Positions 24,668 through 36,566 of a stretch of DNA of 64,000 nt are shown here, piece after piece; positions within the stretch are counted from its first letter, which is position 1; the number at the start of each line of letters is the position of its first letter. The notes beneath the pieces are model-generated. The model saw nothing but the letters and a program-made list of their open reading frames with translations, was not told where the DNA came from and made no database searches. The stretch is from an uncultured Bacteroides sp. (GTDB lineage Bacteria; Bacteroidota; Bacteroidia; Bacteroidales; Bacteroidaceae). The position numbers and the translations under genes are program-made. The stretch is from positions 1 to 64,000 of the forward strand of contig CANSEY010000011.1 of the NCBI GenBank assembly GCA_947646015.1, in the 5' to 3' direction.

Positions 24668-27034
24668 TTACTCTATCACTTTAAAACGTGCAAAACGCAA
24701 CAATAGTTGCTTGTCCCCTGCATTTTTAAAATGAATCGTTGCTTTTGCATTATCACCCGTTCCTTCTACCCTGATCACTTCGCCCAAGCCGAAACGTTCG
24801 TGTTCTATCATCTGCCCCGCCTGTACTCCTGTTACAGATGCCGAGCCGGCTGAAGCCGACCGTATACTGCTTCCACTCACCGCACTGACCTTCTTCAAAT
24901 TCTTCGGCACAGTGGGCGCAATCACCTGAGCCTTCGGACGTTCACGATCAGAAAATTTAGTACCATAAGGCGTTCGTGTAGGAGATGCCGCACGTGTAAA
25001 TCCACCTTCGATCTCCCTGCGGAAACGCCCCGCACCTTCGTCTACCGACCGGCTGACTCCCGCCTCATGCGGCAACCGCAAATAATTCACATCGATATCG
25101 CGCAAGAAACGGCTGGGACTTCCAAACTCCATCTTTCCATAACGGAAACGGGTCTTGGCAAAAGAAATATAACAATGTTCTTCGGCACGGGTAATGGCCA
25201 CGTAGAACAAACGGCGCTCCTCTTCCAGAGCACGCGGAGAATCGCCCACCATACCACTAGGGAAAAGGTTTTCTTCCAGCCCCACTACGAATACGTTTTT
25301 GAACTCCAGCCCCTTGGCCGAATGAACGGTCATCAACGTTATCTTTTCTCCATCATCCGCTTTGTCCGAGTCCTGATCAGTAAGCAAGGCAATCTCCGAA
25401 AGGAAATCTGTCAGAGAAATATTCGGGTTGCCTTCTTCCTGCCGCAACGCGCAGAAATCATTCATACCATTCACCAATTCCTCAATGTTTTCCTTACGAC
25501 TCAGATTCTCCGGCGAAGTATCCTGACAGACATCATTGATGATGCCGGACCGGCGGATAATATCCGTTCCTATCTCATACGCACTCTTGTCCACCTGATC
25601 GGTCATAAAGCCTTCTATCAGTTCACGGAAACCTTGCAGTTTGGTGTGCGTACCTTTATTAATGTTCAGCCCGTAGCTCAATGGTTCGCAAAGCGCCGCC
25701 CAAAGACTGACACCATTTTCAGTGGCAGCGGAGATGATTTTTCCAACTGTCGTATCACCGATGCCACGGGCAGGATAATTAATGATTCGCTTGAATGCTT
25801 CTTCATCATTCGGGTTCACTACCAAGCGGAAGTAAGCAATGACGTCCTTAATCTCCTTACGCTGGTAGAATGAAAGTCCGCCATAGATTTTATAGGGCAT
25901 ACTCCGTTTCCGAAGAGCCTCCTCGAAAACACGGCTCTGCGCATTCGTACGGTATAATATGGCAAAATCAGCATAGCCGTAACTATGTTCCCGACGCAGT
26001 TCAGCTATCTTATTGGCTACGATATCCCCTTCTTCCACATCACTGTAAGCCTGAAACACGCCAATCGGTTCGCCCCGTTCTTTTTCAGAGAATACTTCTT
26101 TCCGAATCTGACGTTCATTCTTTTCGATCAGACTGTTGGCAGCACAGACAATGGTTTGCGTAGAACGATAATTCTGCTCCAGTTTAAAGACTTTCGTGTT
26201 AGGATAAACCTTCGTGAAATAAAGGATATTATCAATATCCGCTCCACGGAAAGAGTAAATACTCTGCGCATCATCGCCTACCACACAAACACGCTGATTT
26301 TCTTTCGTCAACTGGAGTACGATGCTATGCTGGGCATAATTCGTATCCTGATACTCGTCCACCAGCACATAACGGAACTGCTCCCTATAACGGGCCAGCA
26401 CTTCCGGAAAGTCGCGGAACAGAATATACGTATACACCAGCAGATCATCGAAATCCATAGCTCCCGCCTGACGGCATCTTTCCCAGTAACGGGTATATAT
26501 TTCACGGACAGCGGGCACTTTGGCTGCCATATCTCCTTCATACGCTTCTTTGTTGGCGGCATATCCCGTAGGAGAAACCAAATGGTTTTTGGCACTCGAA
26601 ATGCGGGCCTGCACCATCCCCGGCTTATATGTCTTTTCGTCCAGTCCCATCTCCTTGATGATGGAACGGATCAGACTTTTACTATCCGCCGAATCATAAA
26701 TAGTAAATTGGGAAGTGAATCCGATATACTTTGCTTCGGCACGGAGAATACGGGAAAAGACAGAATGGAAGGTACCCATCCACAAATAACGTGCCCGCTC
26801 CATGCCCACCTGACGGGCTATACGATCTTTCATCTCACGCGCCGCCTTATTGGTAAAGGTCAGTGCGAGGATGTTCCACGGTTGATAGCCGTTTTCCAGC
26901 AGATAGGCAATTTTATAAGTCAACACACGTGTCTTTCCCGAACCTGCACCGGCTATCACCAGCGAAGGCCCGTCGTTATAAGTCACTGCTGCACACTGAC
27001 TCTCATTTAATTCCTCTATATAGTTGGTATTCAT
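24668..27034 (-). CDS. pcrA: ATP-dependent DNA helicase, UvrD/PcrA/Rep type
   Basis: Superfamily 1A 3'-5' DNA helicase for repair and plasmid or replication-fork processing, 788 residues. Motif I AGAGSGKTRVLTYK at about 29-42, motif Ia LALTFTNKAAREMKDRI, motif II VLVDEYQDTN, motif III VVGDDAQSIYSFRGAD, motif IV EQNYRSTQ, motif V VHSAKGLEFKNVFV and motif VI RRLFYVAITRAEE are all visible. The C-terminal tail with VQAGQMIEHERFGLGEVIRVEG is the Tudor-like domain that binds RNA polymerase in PcrA/UvrD. A -7 box TACTTTTG (27101-27108) lies upstream. Full length, with nothing missing. Confidence 0.95.
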   Translation of the reverse strand: MNTNYIEELNESQCAAVTYNDGPSLVIAGAGSGKTRVLTYKIAYLLENGYQPWNILALTFTNKAAREMKDRIARQVGMERARYLWMGTFHSVFSRILRAEAKYIGFTSQFTIYDSADSKSLIRSIIKEMGLDEKTYKPGMVQARISSAKNHLVSPTGYAANKEAYEGDMAAKVPAVREIYTRYWERCRQAGAMDFDDLLVYTYILFRDFPEVLARYREQFRYVLVDEYQDTNYAQHSIVLQLTKENQRVCVVGDDAQSIYSFRGADIDNILYFTKVYPNTKVFKLEQNYRSTQTIVCAANSLIEKNERQIRKEVFSEKERGEPIGVFQAYSDVEEGDIVANKIAELRREHSYGYADFAILYRTNAQSRVFEEALRKRSMPYKIYGGLSFYQRKEIKDVIAYFRLVVNPNDEEAFKRIINYPARGIGDTTVGKIISAATENGVSLWAALCEPLSYGLNINKGTHTKLQGFRELIEGFMTDQVDKSAYEIGTDIIRRSGIINDVCQDTSPENLSRKENIEELVNGMNDFCALRQEEGNPNISLTDFLSEIALLTDQDSDKADDGEKITLMTVHSAKGLEFKNVFVVGLEENLFPSGMVGDSPRALEEERRLFYVAITRAEEHCYISFAKTRFRYGKMEFGSPSRFLRDIDVNYLRLPHEAGVSRSVDEGAGRFRREIEGGFTRAASPTRTPYGTKFSDRERPKAQVIAPTVPKNLKKVSAVSGSSIRSASAGSASVTGVQAGQMIEHERFGLGEVIRVEGTGDNAKATIHFKNAGDKQLLLRFARFKVIE

Positions 27035-27100
27035 AACAGCATTATAAAAACAATGAGGATTTTTAACAAACCCTTGGCGTTCAAATTTGTTTCAATACGA

Positions 27101-27108
27101 CAAAAGTA
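27101..27108 (-). promoter_or_regulatory. -7 element upstream of the helicase gene
   Basis: Minus-strand TACTTTTG matches TAnnTTTG and lies 67 bp upstream of the helicase ATG; the -33 region is weak. Confidence 0.35.
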
Positions 27109-27181
27109 TAACATTCATTTGACAATGAAGATATTTTTATGAATTTTCATCACTAACTATTTAACCTAATCACTCAAAGCA

Positions 27182-28924
27182 ATGAAAAAGAGTATATTTT
27201 TATCATTTATTTTATGTTTGTGCCTTGTCGCCTGCATACCACAGCAAGCAATGGCACAAAAGCAAAGCCGCATGGAAAAGCTGCTGAGGTATCTGAACGA
27301 CAATGACGCCGACAAATGGCAGAAGAACAGGGAAAAACTGGATGACGAAACAAAGGCGTACTATGCCGAAGATTTATCATTGATGGACGTCCTCAACGAC
27401 CTGTGGAACGGACAGAGCGAACAGGCAGCCACCCTCTATTTCGGCTGCTACGAGAAAGCCGCCCAAAATAACTTCCCCAGTATCTGTGAAGGGGAAAAGA
27501 TTCCGCTTTCTCAGATACGGGACAAGGCGGACCAGTCCATTATCAACCTGCTGGAGGCCTCGAAAGATAAAATTCCTTTCAGCCGGGCACTGCTGGACAG
27601 CATTCACGCCACCGAATATCCGGTTGACTCCGCCATGCTGCAACGGCTGCAGAACATCCGCGAGGTGGCGCTGCTGGAAGGAATGCTCAAAGCCCCCACT
27701 CCCATCATCTACCAGACTTACGTCAAGGAGTATCCCAACGGAAAATTTATCGCACAAGTCAACGCCTCCGAAAACGTACGGCTCTACCAACTAGTGAAGA
27801 CCACCCCGACTCCTGCAAACTTCAAAGCCTTCTTTGAAGACCCCGAAATGCAGAAGTATTATCAAGACAGAGGTCCGCGCCCCTATCTTGCCGAGGTCCG
27901 TACCTTATATGATGATTTCCTTTTCCAACGTATCGACAGCCTGAAAAAAGAAGGAAATGCCACCGCCATCCGGCAGATCATCGATGATTATAAGAATACA
28001 CCTTATCTGGCCACCGGTGCACGGACTCACCTGAACGATCTTGAATATCTCAGTGAAAAGGCAGACTTCGAGCTTCTGAAACCGGCAATAGTCAACTCCG
28101 AATCGCTCGGTTTATTGCAGGAATTCCTCAAAACACACAAGTATAAGGAATTTCGTGACCAGGCAAAAAATTTGCGTGCTCCATTTATCCTGCAAGCCAT
28201 TGTTTCCACCCCGACTACCGTGAAATATTACACTCAAGGACGATTGATAAAGTGCTGCGAAACCGACAGCACCGGCAATATTACGACCAGCTACACCTAC
28301 AATGACAAGGGGCAGCTTACCACCACATTATCCGTGACTGAAAAGAACGGGCAACCCATCAACGAGGTGCAAACCAGCAGGCTGTACGACCCGCAAGGCC
28401 ACTGCATCTTCGAAGTGAAAACTAATCCGAAAACCAAAACGGACTTTTACCGCCGTGCACGCCGCATCGGTATCGACGGTAGCATCGAAAGCGATTCTCT
28501 AAAATACATGGACGGCAGATATACCGTCAGCAGCTACAACAAGCAGGGATTACTGACGGAAACCAAAGAGTACAACAAGAACGGGGAAATGGAGGGATAT
28601 ACAGTCAACAAATATGATGACAAAGGCAGAATGACCGAATCTCAGCATCAGAATATGCTCTTTGTCAATTCGCCCAACCAGATTCTCTCGCAAAAAGAAC
28701 TGTATGAATATGATAAATACGGATACCTCACCCGCATCGTCTACCAACGTATCTTCGGCAACAGCCAGAAGACGTCCGGCTGCCTGACCTGCCTGTACGA
28801 CGAGTACGGAAACCGGATCGACGGTGACTCCTATTACGAATATGACAATACGGGACAATGGATATGCCGCACCAGCTATGACAACCCGCAGCAAGTGGAA
28901 CGTATACAGTACATTTATAAATAA
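27182..28924 (+). CDS. Exported protein with C-terminal YD/RHS-like repeats
   Basis: Exported protein of 580 residues. The leader MKKSIFLSFILCLCLVAC could be a lipoprotein signal (LVAC) or be cut after AMA before QKQS. The first 340 residues are predicted helical (MEKLLRYLNDNDADKWQ onward) and resemble tetratricopeptide-like or toast-rack regions without clear repeats. From about residue 350 there are degenerate YD-type beta repeats: YTYNDKGQLTT, SRLYDPQGHCIFE, SSYNKQGLLTE, NKYDDKGRMTES, YEYDKYGYLTRI, CLYDEYGNRI and YYEYDNTGQWI. Such repeats occur in RHS proteins and in Bacteroidota surface proteins. No toxin domain follows. Function unknown. Confidence 0.7.
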   Translation: MKKSIFLSFILCLCLVACIPQQAMAQKQSRMEKLLRYLNDNDADKWQKNREKLDDETKAYYAEDLSLMDVLNDLWNGQSEQAATLYFGCYEKAAQNNFPSICEGEKIPLSQIRDKADQSIINLLEASKDKIPFSRALLDSIHATEYPVDSAMLQRLQNIREVALLEGMLKAPTPIIYQTYVKEYPNGKFIAQVNASENVRLYQLVKTTPTPANFKAFFEDPEMQKYYQDRGPRPYLAEVRTLYDDFLFQRIDSLKKEGNATAIRQIIDDYKNTPYLATGARTHLNDLEYLSEKADFELLKPAIVNSESLGLLQEFLKTHKYKEFRDQAKNLRAPFILQAIVSTPTTVKYYTQGRLIKCCETDSTGNITTSYTYNDKGQLTTTLSVTEKNGQPINEVQTSRLYDPQGHCIFEVKTNPKTKTDFYRRARRIGIDGSIESDSLKYMDGRYTVSSYNKQGLLTETKEYNKNGEMEGYTVNKYDDKGRMTESQHQNMLFVNSPNQILSQKELYEYDKYGYLTRIVYQRIFGNSQKTSGCLTCLYDEYGNRIDGDSYYEYDNTGQWICRTSYDNPQQVERIQYIYK

Positions 28925-29036
28925 AAATAAAATACCGTGAACCTTTTGCGAACTATGGCTGTTATTATAGTATAACAAAACCATTTAAAGTTTTGACAAT
29001 ATGAATACTATATTAATGTCTTTAATAATTATGACC

Positions 29037-29618
29037 ATGACTTACGAAATGCCTAAACTTCCTTACGCAAACAATGCGCTGGAACCTGTAATCAGTCAGC
29101 AAACGATAGATTTCCATTACGGAAAACATCTGCAAACATATGTAAATAATCTGAATAGCCTTGTGCCCGGAACAGAATATGAAGGCAAAACGGTAGAAGA
29201 AATCGTTGCCACCGCTCCCGATGGAGCTATCTTCAACAACGCCGGCCAAGTGCTGAATCACAATTTATATTTCCTCCAATTCGCTCCGAAACCTTCGAAA
29301 AAGGAACCGGCAGGCAAACTGGGAGAAGCCATCAAACGTGATTTCGGCAGCTTTGAAAACTTCAAGAAAGAATTCAATGCAGCAGCAGTCGGATTGTTCG
29401 GTTCAGGATGGGCCTGGCTGTCAGTAGACAAGAACGGTAAACTGCATATCACCAAAGAAGGAAACGGCAGTAACCCTGTACGCGCCGGACTGAAACCACT
29501 TCTGGGTTTTGATGTGTGGGAACACTCCTACTACCTGGACTACCAGAACCGCCGCGCCGACCACGTAAACGCCCTGTGGAACATCATCGACTGGGATGTG
29601 GTAGAAAAACGAATGTAA
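29037..29618 (+). CDS. sodB: Superoxide dismutase (Fe/Mn type)
   Basis: Cytoplasmic Fe (cambialistic Fe/Mn) superoxide dismutase, 193 residues, which disproportionates superoxide and matters for aerotolerance of this anaerobe. [17 protein letters not shown] is the known start of Bacteroides SodB, so the ATG at 29037 was chosen over in-frame ATGs at 29001 and 29031. Metal ligands are His27 (DFHYGKH), His75 (LNHNLY), Asp159 and His163 (DVWEHSYY). It is followed by a strong terminator at 29656 and appears monocistronic. Confidence 0.96.
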   Translation: MTYEMPKLPYANNALEPVISQQTIDFHYGKHLQTYVNNLNSLVPGTEYEGKTVEEIVATAPDGAIFNNAGQVLNHNLYFLQFAPKPSKKEPAGKLGEAIKRDFGSFENFKKEFNAAAVGLFGSGWAWLSVDKNGKLHITKEGNGSNPVRAGLKPLLGFDVWEHSYYLDYQNRRADHVNALWNIIDWDVVEKRM

Positions 29619-29655
29619 CCGGACTCATTAAAATTAAGCTAAACTATACTATTGA

Positions 29656-29690
29656 AAAGGTCGTTGTGAATTTCACAGCGGCCTTTTTTC
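29656..29690 (+). terminator. Rho-independent terminator of sodB
   Basis: AAAGGTCGTTGTGA pairs with TCACAGCGGCCTTT around a short loop and runs into TTTTTT. Confidence 0.8.
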
Positions 29691-29713
29691 TAGCATAAAA
29701 AACTAAACTATCT

Positions 29714-29745
29714 ATTGTATTTCAAAGGCATAATTTGTATTTTTG
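29714..29745 (+). promoter_or_regulatory. Promoter of the histidine kinase gene
   Basis: ATTG (29714-29717), 20 bp, TATTTTTG (29738-29745) followed by CA. It lies inside a longer in-frame extension of the kinase frame, which supports the ATG at 29774 as the true start. Confidence 0.6.
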
Positions 29746-29773
29746 CAATAGCCGAAAATCAAAACAGACAATT

Positions 29774-31756
29774 ATGACACTTCAGCTAAAAAATAAAAAA
29801 TGGCGCATTGTCTACGTTATTTCCTTTCTTTTATTCTCCTTTACAGGCAATGCGGCTATTCCGGAAGAACCGGAAGAGGAGATTCTTTTCGTGACGTCCT
29901 ATAATTCCGATACTAAATATACCTACGATAATATCAACACGTTCGTAGAAACGTACCGCCAACTGGGTGGCAAGTATTCCACCATCGTAGAAAACATGAA
30001 TGTTACCGACCTCAATCAATCCAGAAAATGGAAAAAAAGACTTACCAACATTCTGGACAAACATCCGAACGCCAAGCTGGTTATCCTGCTGGGTGGCGAA
30101 GCGTGGAGCAGTTTCCTGCACCTCGAAGACGAGAAGTACAGACAACTGCCCGTATTTTGCGCTATGGCATCGCGCAACGGCATCCGTATTCCGGAAGACT
30201 CTATTGATATACGGACTTATGAACCTCAGAGTATCGACTTAACGGAAAGAATGAACAAATACAATATAATATACTGTAACACATATGAATATGATATCGA
30301 TAAGGACATAGAAATGATGCGAAGCTTTTATCCGGATATGGAGCATTTAGTGTTCATCTCGGACAACACCTACAACGGACTTGCCGAACAAGCGTGGGTA
30401 AAAAAGAATATGAAACGCTATCCGGAAATATCGACGACCTATATTGACGGCCGTATCCACACCCTTGATGCTGCCGCCAAACAACTACGCGATGTCCCCA
30501 AAAATTCGGTTGCACTACTGGGTATCTGGAGAATTGACAATCGGGGCATAACGTATATGAACAACTCTGTATATGCTTTCTCCAAAGCGAATCCAGAGTT
30601 GCCTGTTTTCAGCCTGACTGCTACCGCCATCGGTTATTGGGCAATCGGAGGATATATCCCCCAATACGACGGAATAGGGAGAAGCATGGGAGAACAGGCT
30701 TATCAATTTCTGGACAAGGGGAAAAACAATGTCGGCCACATTCATTTGTTGCCCAACAGATACAAATTTGATGCCAACAAACTGCATGAATGGGGATTTC
30801 AGGACAAGAAACTACCTTTCAATTCACTTATCATCAACCAACAGGTGCCTTTCTTTCAGGCATATCGGACGGAAGTGCAATTCATCCTGTTTACCTTCCT
30901 TGTACTGATAGGCGGACTGTTTATCTCACTGTATTATTATTACCGGACAAAAATCTTAAAGAATCACCTTGAGAAGACTACAGCCCAACTAAGGGAAGAT
31001 AAAAAGAAACTGGAATTATCGGAAATTGCACTACGTCATGCCAAAGAGCGTGCCGAAGAAGCCAATCAACTGAAAAGTGCCTTCGTATCAAATATGAGCC
31101 ACGAAATACGGACACCGCTGAACGCCATTGTCGGCTTTTCCAGCCTGCTGATCGATACCGTGGAAACAACGGACGAGCAGAAGGAATATGCGGATATCAT
31201 CCAGACTAATTCCGAATTGTTATTGCAACTGATCAGTGATGTACTGGATGTATCACGTCTGGAATCAGGCAAACTGCTGTTCAAGTATGAATGGTGCGAA
31301 CTGGTAAATCATTGCCAGAACATGATCACACTGACCAGAAAGAACCGGACAAGAGATATAGATGTCAGGCTTCAGATGCCGAAAGAGCCTTATATGCTCT
31401 ATACCGATCCGCTACGTTTGCAGCAGGTTATCATCAACTTACTGAACAATGCGTTGAAGTTTACTCCCGACGGCGGAAGTATCACGCTGAATTATGAAAT
31501 AGATGAAGAAGACCAGTGTATGCTGTTCTCTGTGACCGATACAGGCTCGGGCATCCCCGAAGACAAGCAGGAACTGGTATTCCAGCGTTTTGAGAAGCTC
31601 AACGAATTTGTGCAGGGAACAGGCTTGGGACTGGCAATCTGCAAACTGACCATACAACGCATGGGAGGCGATATCTGGATTGACAAGAATTATAAGAACG
31701 GAGCACGGTTTGTCTTTTCTCATCCTATCAAAAAACGGGAATCGGAAGAAAAATGA
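29774..31756 (+). CDS. Membrane sensor histidine kinase with periplasmic substrate-binding-like domain
   Basis: Histidine kinase of 660 residues. A Sec signal or first membrane segment (about 10-28) precedes a periplasmic region of about 340 residues. [10 protein letters not shown] and VILLGGEAW there resemble the ABC-type sugar/peptide-binding fold (ABC_sub_bind or DUF-type periplasmic ligand domain). One membrane helix (about 377-400) and a short coiled coil follow. HisKA carries the phospho-acceptor His in [19 protein letters not shown]. The ATPase domain has the N box [11 protein letters not shown], the G1 box TDTGSGIP and the G2 box GTGLGLAI. It has no receiver domain, and no response regulator gene is adjacent. 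It ends 63 bp before the TPP riboswitch, but nothing shows a thiamine role. Confidence 0.88.
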   Translation: MTLQLKNKKWRIVYVISFLLFSFTGNAAIPEEPEEEILFVTSYNSDTKYTYDNINTFVETYRQLGGKYSTIVENMNVTDLNQSRKWKKRLTNILDKHPNAKLVILLGGEAWSSFLHLEDEKYRQLPVFCAMASRNGIRIPEDSIDIRTYEPQSIDLTERMNKYNIIYCNTYEYDIDKDIEMMRSFYPDMEHLVFISDNTYNGLAEQAWVKKNMKRYPEISTTYIDGRIHTLDAAAKQLRDVPKNSVALLGIWRIDNRGITYMNNSVYAFSKANPELPVFSLTATAIGYWAIGGYIPQYDGIGRSMGEQAYQFLDKGKNNVGHIHLLPNRYKFDANKLHEWGFQDKKLPFNSLIINQQVPFFQAYRTEVQFILFTFLVLIGGLFISLYYYYRTKILKNHLEKTTAQLREDKKKLELSEIALRHAKERAEEANQLKSAFVSNMSHEIRTPLNAIVGFSSLLIDTVETTDEQKEYADIIQTNSELLLQLISDVLDVSRLESGKLLFKYEWCELVNHCQNMITLTRKNRTRDIDVRLQMPKEPYMLYTDPLRLQQVIINLLNNALKFTPDGGSITLNYEIDEEDQCMLFSVTDTGSGIPEDKQELVFQRFEKLNEFVQGTGLGLAICKLTIQRMGGDIWIDKNYKNGARFVFSHPIKKRESEEK

Positions 31757-31819
31757 AAAAAAACCGGATAATTTGATGAATCTTTGTTTCTTTTTCGCTT
31801 ACTTTGCTCCCGTAAAGAC

Positions 31820-31892
31820 AAAGGGGTGCCCCAAAGAGGGGCTGAGATTATACCCTAGGAACCTGAGGCAGTTAGCACTGACGTAGGGATTG
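31820..31892 (+). ncRNA. TPP riboswitch (THI element)
   Basis: Conserved blocks in order: GGGGTGCC, GGCTGAGA, ACCC, GGAACCTGA and the closing CTGACGTAGGGA. The thi-box core CTGAGA and the GTAGGGA 3' side are intact. It lies 76 bp upstream of thiS and should reduce expression of the thiamine operon when thiamine pyrophosphate is bound. No separate terminator stem is evident downstream, so control may act on translation. Confidence 0.95.
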
Positions 31893-31967
31893 TGTTTCTT
31901 TCTTATCGCCTTTCTATATAAGCACGCTCTTTGTATTTACTTTCAACTTATTAATACTGATAGGACA

Positions 31968-32168
31968 ATGAAAGTACAAGTTAACAACAAAGAGGTGGAA
32001 ATGACTCCTGCTTCTACCCTTACACAACTGGCTGCCCAACTGGAACTTCCGGCACAAGGCATCGCTATTGCCGTAAACAACAAAATGATTCCACGTTCCG
32101 AATGGGAGAAATTCGCGTTACAGGAGAATGATAACCTCGTGGTCATCAAAGCGGCTTGTGGAGGGTAA
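31968..32168 (+). CDS. thiS: Sulfur carrier protein ThiS
   Basis: Ubiquitin-like sulfur carrier of 66 residues for thiazole synthesis. The diagnostic C-terminal Gly-Gly is present (KAACGG), to be adenylated by ThiF and converted to thiocarboxylate. The start MKVQVNNKEVE at 31968 gives the normal ThiS length; the in-frame upstream extension overlaps the riboswitch end and is rejected. First gene of the operon, 4 bp before thiE. Confidence 0.95.
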   Translation: MKVQVNNKEVEMTPASTLTQLAAQLELPAQGIAIAVNNKMIPRSEWEKFALQENDNLVVIKAACGG

Positions 32169-32172
32169 AAGT

Positions 32173-32802
32173 ATGGTCAGTCTACAATTTATCACCCACC
32201 AGACCGATCGGTATACTTATTTCGAATCGGCACTCATGGCACTTGAAGGAGGATGTAAATGGATTCAGCTACGCATGAAGGAAGCTCCGTATGAAGAGGT
32301 GGAAGCTGTTGCCCTCCAACTAAAGCCTCTCTGCAAAGAAAAAGAAGCGATCTTACTTCTGGATGATCACGTCGAACTTGCCAAAAAGCTGGAAGTGGAC
32401 GGAGTGCATCTGGGCAAAAAAGACATGCCGATAGATCAGGCACGACAATTACTTGGAGAAGCATTTATTATCGGAGGTACGGCAAATACATTCGAAGATG
32501 TCGTACAGCACTACCGTGCCGGAGCGGATTACCTCGGCATCGGTCCTTTCCGGTTTACCACTACAAAGAAAAACCTGAGTCCTGTTCTGGGACTGGAAGG
32601 TTATGCCGCTATTTTATCTCAGATGAAAGAAGCGAATATCGAACTGCCGGTAGTAGCCATCGGAGGAATCACCTGTGAGGATATACCCGCCATACTCGAA
32701 ACCGGAGTGAACGGAATAGCACTTTCCGGAACGATTCTTCGGGCGGAGGATCCGGCAGCGGAAACACGAAAGATTTTGAACATGAAATGTATAATCAAAT
32801 AA
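32173..32802 (+). CDS. thiE: Thiamine phosphate synthase
   Basis: Joins HMP pyrophosphate and thiazole phosphate to thiamine phosphate. TIM-barrel protein of 209 residues with the full active-site set: IQLRMKE (about 30-36), LLLDDHVELA, GVHLGKKDM, GIGPFRFTTTKK (phosphate loop and pyrophosphate contacts) and VVAIGGI. The start at ATG 32173, four bases after thiS, was preferred over the longer frame from 32128 that overlaps thiS. It is the catalytically complete one of the two ThiE-like genes in the operon. Confidence 0.93.
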   Translation: MVSLQFITHQTDRYTYFESALMALEGGCKWIQLRMKEAPYEEVEAVALQLKPLCKEKEAILLLDDHVELAKKLEVDGVHLGKKDMPIDQARQLLGEAFIIGGTANTFEDVVQHYRAGADYLGIGPFRFTTTKKNLSPVLGLEGYAAILSQMKEANIELPVVAIGGITCEDIPAILETGVNGIALSGTILRAEDPAAETRKILNMKCIIK

Positions 32803-32814
32803 AATAATTGAAAA

Positions 32815-33588
32815 GTGGAAAAGTTAGTAATTGCAGGCCGTGAGTTCGACTCCCGCCTTTTTCTGGGTACAGGAAAATTCAATTCCAATGAAGTAATGGA
32901 ACAAGCCATTCTGACATCGGGCACTGAAATGGTAACCGTAGCAATGAAGCGCATCGACATGGATGACAAAGAAGACGACATGCTGAAACATATTATTCAT
33001 CCGAATATCCAGTTGCTACCCAACACATCGGGAGTACGCGATGCGGAAGAAGCTGTTTTCGCCGCACAGATGGCACGTGAAGCTTTTGGTACCAACTGGC
33101 TGAAACTGGAAATCCATCCGGATCCGCGCTATCTGCTCCCCGACTCTATCGAAACCCTGAAGGCTACAGAACAGCTTGTCAAACTGGGCTTCATCGTATT
33201 ACCCTATTGCCAGGCCGACCCTGTGCTCTGCAAACGACTGGAAGAAGCCGGTGCCGCTACCGTAATGCCGCTGGGTGCTCCCATCGGAACTAACAAAGGA
33301 CTGCAAACCAAAGAATTCCTGCAGATTATTATCGAACAGGCCGGTATCCCCGTTGTCGTAGATGCCGGAATCGGTGCACCGAGCCACGCTGCCGAAGCAA
33401 TGGAACTGGGAGCTTCTGCCGTACTGGTAAATACCGCCATCGCCGTAGCAGGCAATCCGGTAGAAATGGCGTTGGCCTTCAAAGCCGCCACCGAAGCCGG
33501 AAGACGGGCATACGAAGCAGGACTGGGTCTGCAGGCTGATAACTTTATAGCAGAAGCAAGTTCACCTTTAACTGCATTTTTGGAATAA
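32815..33588 (+). CDS. thiG: Thiazole synthase
   Basis: Forms thiazole phosphate from deoxyxylulose phosphate, ThiS thiocarboxylate and dehydroglycine. 257 residues starting at a [25 protein letters not shown] is the usual ThiG N-terminus. The Schiff-base lysine lies in the [15 protein letters not shown] region, and [14 protein letters not shown] and the C-terminal [12 protein letters not shown] phosphate-binding motifs are intact. It lies 12 bp after thiE and is followed by a 14-bp tandem repeat before thiC. Confidence 0.95.
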   Translation: MEKLVIAGREFDSRLFLGTGKFNSNEVMEQAILTSGTEMVTVAMKRIDMDDKEDDMLKHIIHPNIQLLPNTSGVRDAEEAVFAAQMAREAFGTNWLKLEIHPDPRYLLPDSIETLKATEQLVKLGFIVLPYCQADPVLCKRLEEAGAATVMPLGAPIGTNKGLQTKEFLQIIIEQAGIPVVVDAGIGAPSHAAEAMELGASAVLVNTAIAVAGNPVEMALAFKAATEAGRRAYEAGLGLQADNFIAEASSPLTAFLE

Positions 33589-33618
33589 GTAATAGGTGAT
33601 AAGTAATAGGTAATAAGT
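33587..33618 (+). repeat. 14-bp tandem repeat between thiG and thiC
   Basis: AAGTAATAGGTGAT (33587-33600) and AAGTAATAGGTAAT (33601-33614) followed by a partial third AAGT. The repeat starts within the thiG stop codon. It is probably slippage-prone filler; no function is evident. Confidence 0.6.
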
Positions 33619-33662
33619 AGGGAGTAGTGTTTGTTTCACTATTCTTAATAATACGATAATAA

Positions 33663-35366
<1,704 letters not shown>

Positions 35367-35437
35367 TGAGTTGTGAATATCCCCAAACCAAGTCACAACC
35401 TCATTTCTTTTTAATTTTCAACTTTCAATTAATTAAA

Positions 35438-36562
35438 ATGTTCTCAGACGAATTAGAAAAAATATCCTGGGAAGAGACGACAAAAGCCATCTATTCCAAA
35501 TCAGATGCCGATGTGCGCCGTGCATTAGGCAAAAAAGAGCATCTGGATGTCAACGATTTTATGGCATTGATCTCACCTGCCGCCACTCCCTATCTGGAAG
35601 TGATGGCCCGCCTCAGCCAGAAATATACGATGGAGCGGTTCGGCAAAACAATCTCTATGTTTGTGCCGCTCTATATCACCAATTCATGCACCAACTCCTG
35701 CGTCTATTGCGGTTTCCATATCAGTAATCCGATGAAAAGAACGATTCTGACGGAGGAGGAAATCATCAACGAATACAAAGCAATCAAACGGCTGGCTCCT
35801 TTTGAGAATCTTTTACTCGTGACAGGTGAAAATCCGGCAGCAGCAGGTGTACCTTACATCGCCCGTGCTCTCGATCTGGCAAAACCTTATTTCAGTAACC
35901 TTCAGATTGAAGTGATGCCCCTCAAAGCGGAAGAATACAAAGAACTCACCCATCACGGGCTGAACGGAGTCATCTGCTTTCAGGAAACTTATAATAAGGC
36001 GAACTATAAAAAGTATCACCCGCGAGGCATGAAGTCCAAATTCGAATGGCGTGTCGATGGATTCGATCGTATGGGACAGGCGGGTGTCCATAAGATCGGC
36101 ATGGGTGTCCTGATCGGTCTGGAGGAATGGCGGACAGATGTGACAATGATGGCTTACCACCTCCGCTACCTGCAGAAACACTACTGGAAGACCAAATACA
36201 GCGTCAACTTCCCCCGTATGCGTCCATCCGAAAACGATGGCTTCCAACCCAATGTTATCATGAACGACCGGGAACTTGCACAGCTTACTTTCGCCATGCG
36301 AATCTTCGATCATGATGTAGATATCTCCTATTCTACCCGTGAAAGCGCCGAGATACGAAATCACATGGCAACACTGGGCGTGACAACCATGAGTGCCGAA
36401 AGCAAGACAGAACCGGGCGGATATTACAGCTACCCGCAAACACTGGAGCAGTTCCATGTGAGTGACGAACGGAAAGCGGTAGAAGTGGAACGTGACCTGA
36501 GGAAATTAGGACGTGAACCGGTCTGGAAGGATTGGGACCAGTCTTTTGACTTTAAAAGATAA
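35438..36562 (+). CDS. thiH: 2-iminoacetate synthase (tyrosine lyase)
   Basis: Radical SAM enzyme that cleaves tyrosine to dehydroglycine for thiazole formation, the anaerobic route. 374 residues. The cluster motif is CTNSCVYCGF (CxxxCxxC), and the GENPAA and GLEEWRTD segments are typical of ThiH. The start MFSDELEKISWEE at 35438 is used; the longer frame begins in the thiC stop. It is four bases before thiF. Confidence 0.95.
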   Translation: MFSDELEKISWEETTKAIYSKSDADVRRALGKKEHLDVNDFMALISPAATPYLEVMARLSQKYTMERFGKTISMFVPLYITNSCTNSCVYCGFHISNPMKRTILTEEEIINEYKAIKRLAPFENLLLVTGENPAAAGVPYIARALDLAKPYFSNLQIEVMPLKAEEYKELTHHGLNGVICFQETYNKANYKKYHPRGMKSKFEWRVDGFDRMGQAGVHKIGMGVLIGLEEWRTDVTMMAYHLRYLQKHYWKTKYSVNFPRMRPSENDGFQPNVIMNDRELAQLTFAMRIFDHDVDISYSTRESAEIRNHMATLGVTTMSAESKTEPGGYYSYPQTLEQFHVSDERKAVEVERDLRKLGREPVWKDWDQSFDFKR

Positions 36563-36566
36563 AACG

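Noticed and set aside
25067..27010. Plus-strand frames opposite the helicase gene
   Set aside because: The helicase has all superfamily 1 motifs; the opposite frames are shadows without signals for translation.
29001..29036. Longer start for sodB
   Set aside because: Adds twelve residues not found in Bacteroides SodB; the ATG at 29037 gives the known N-terminus.
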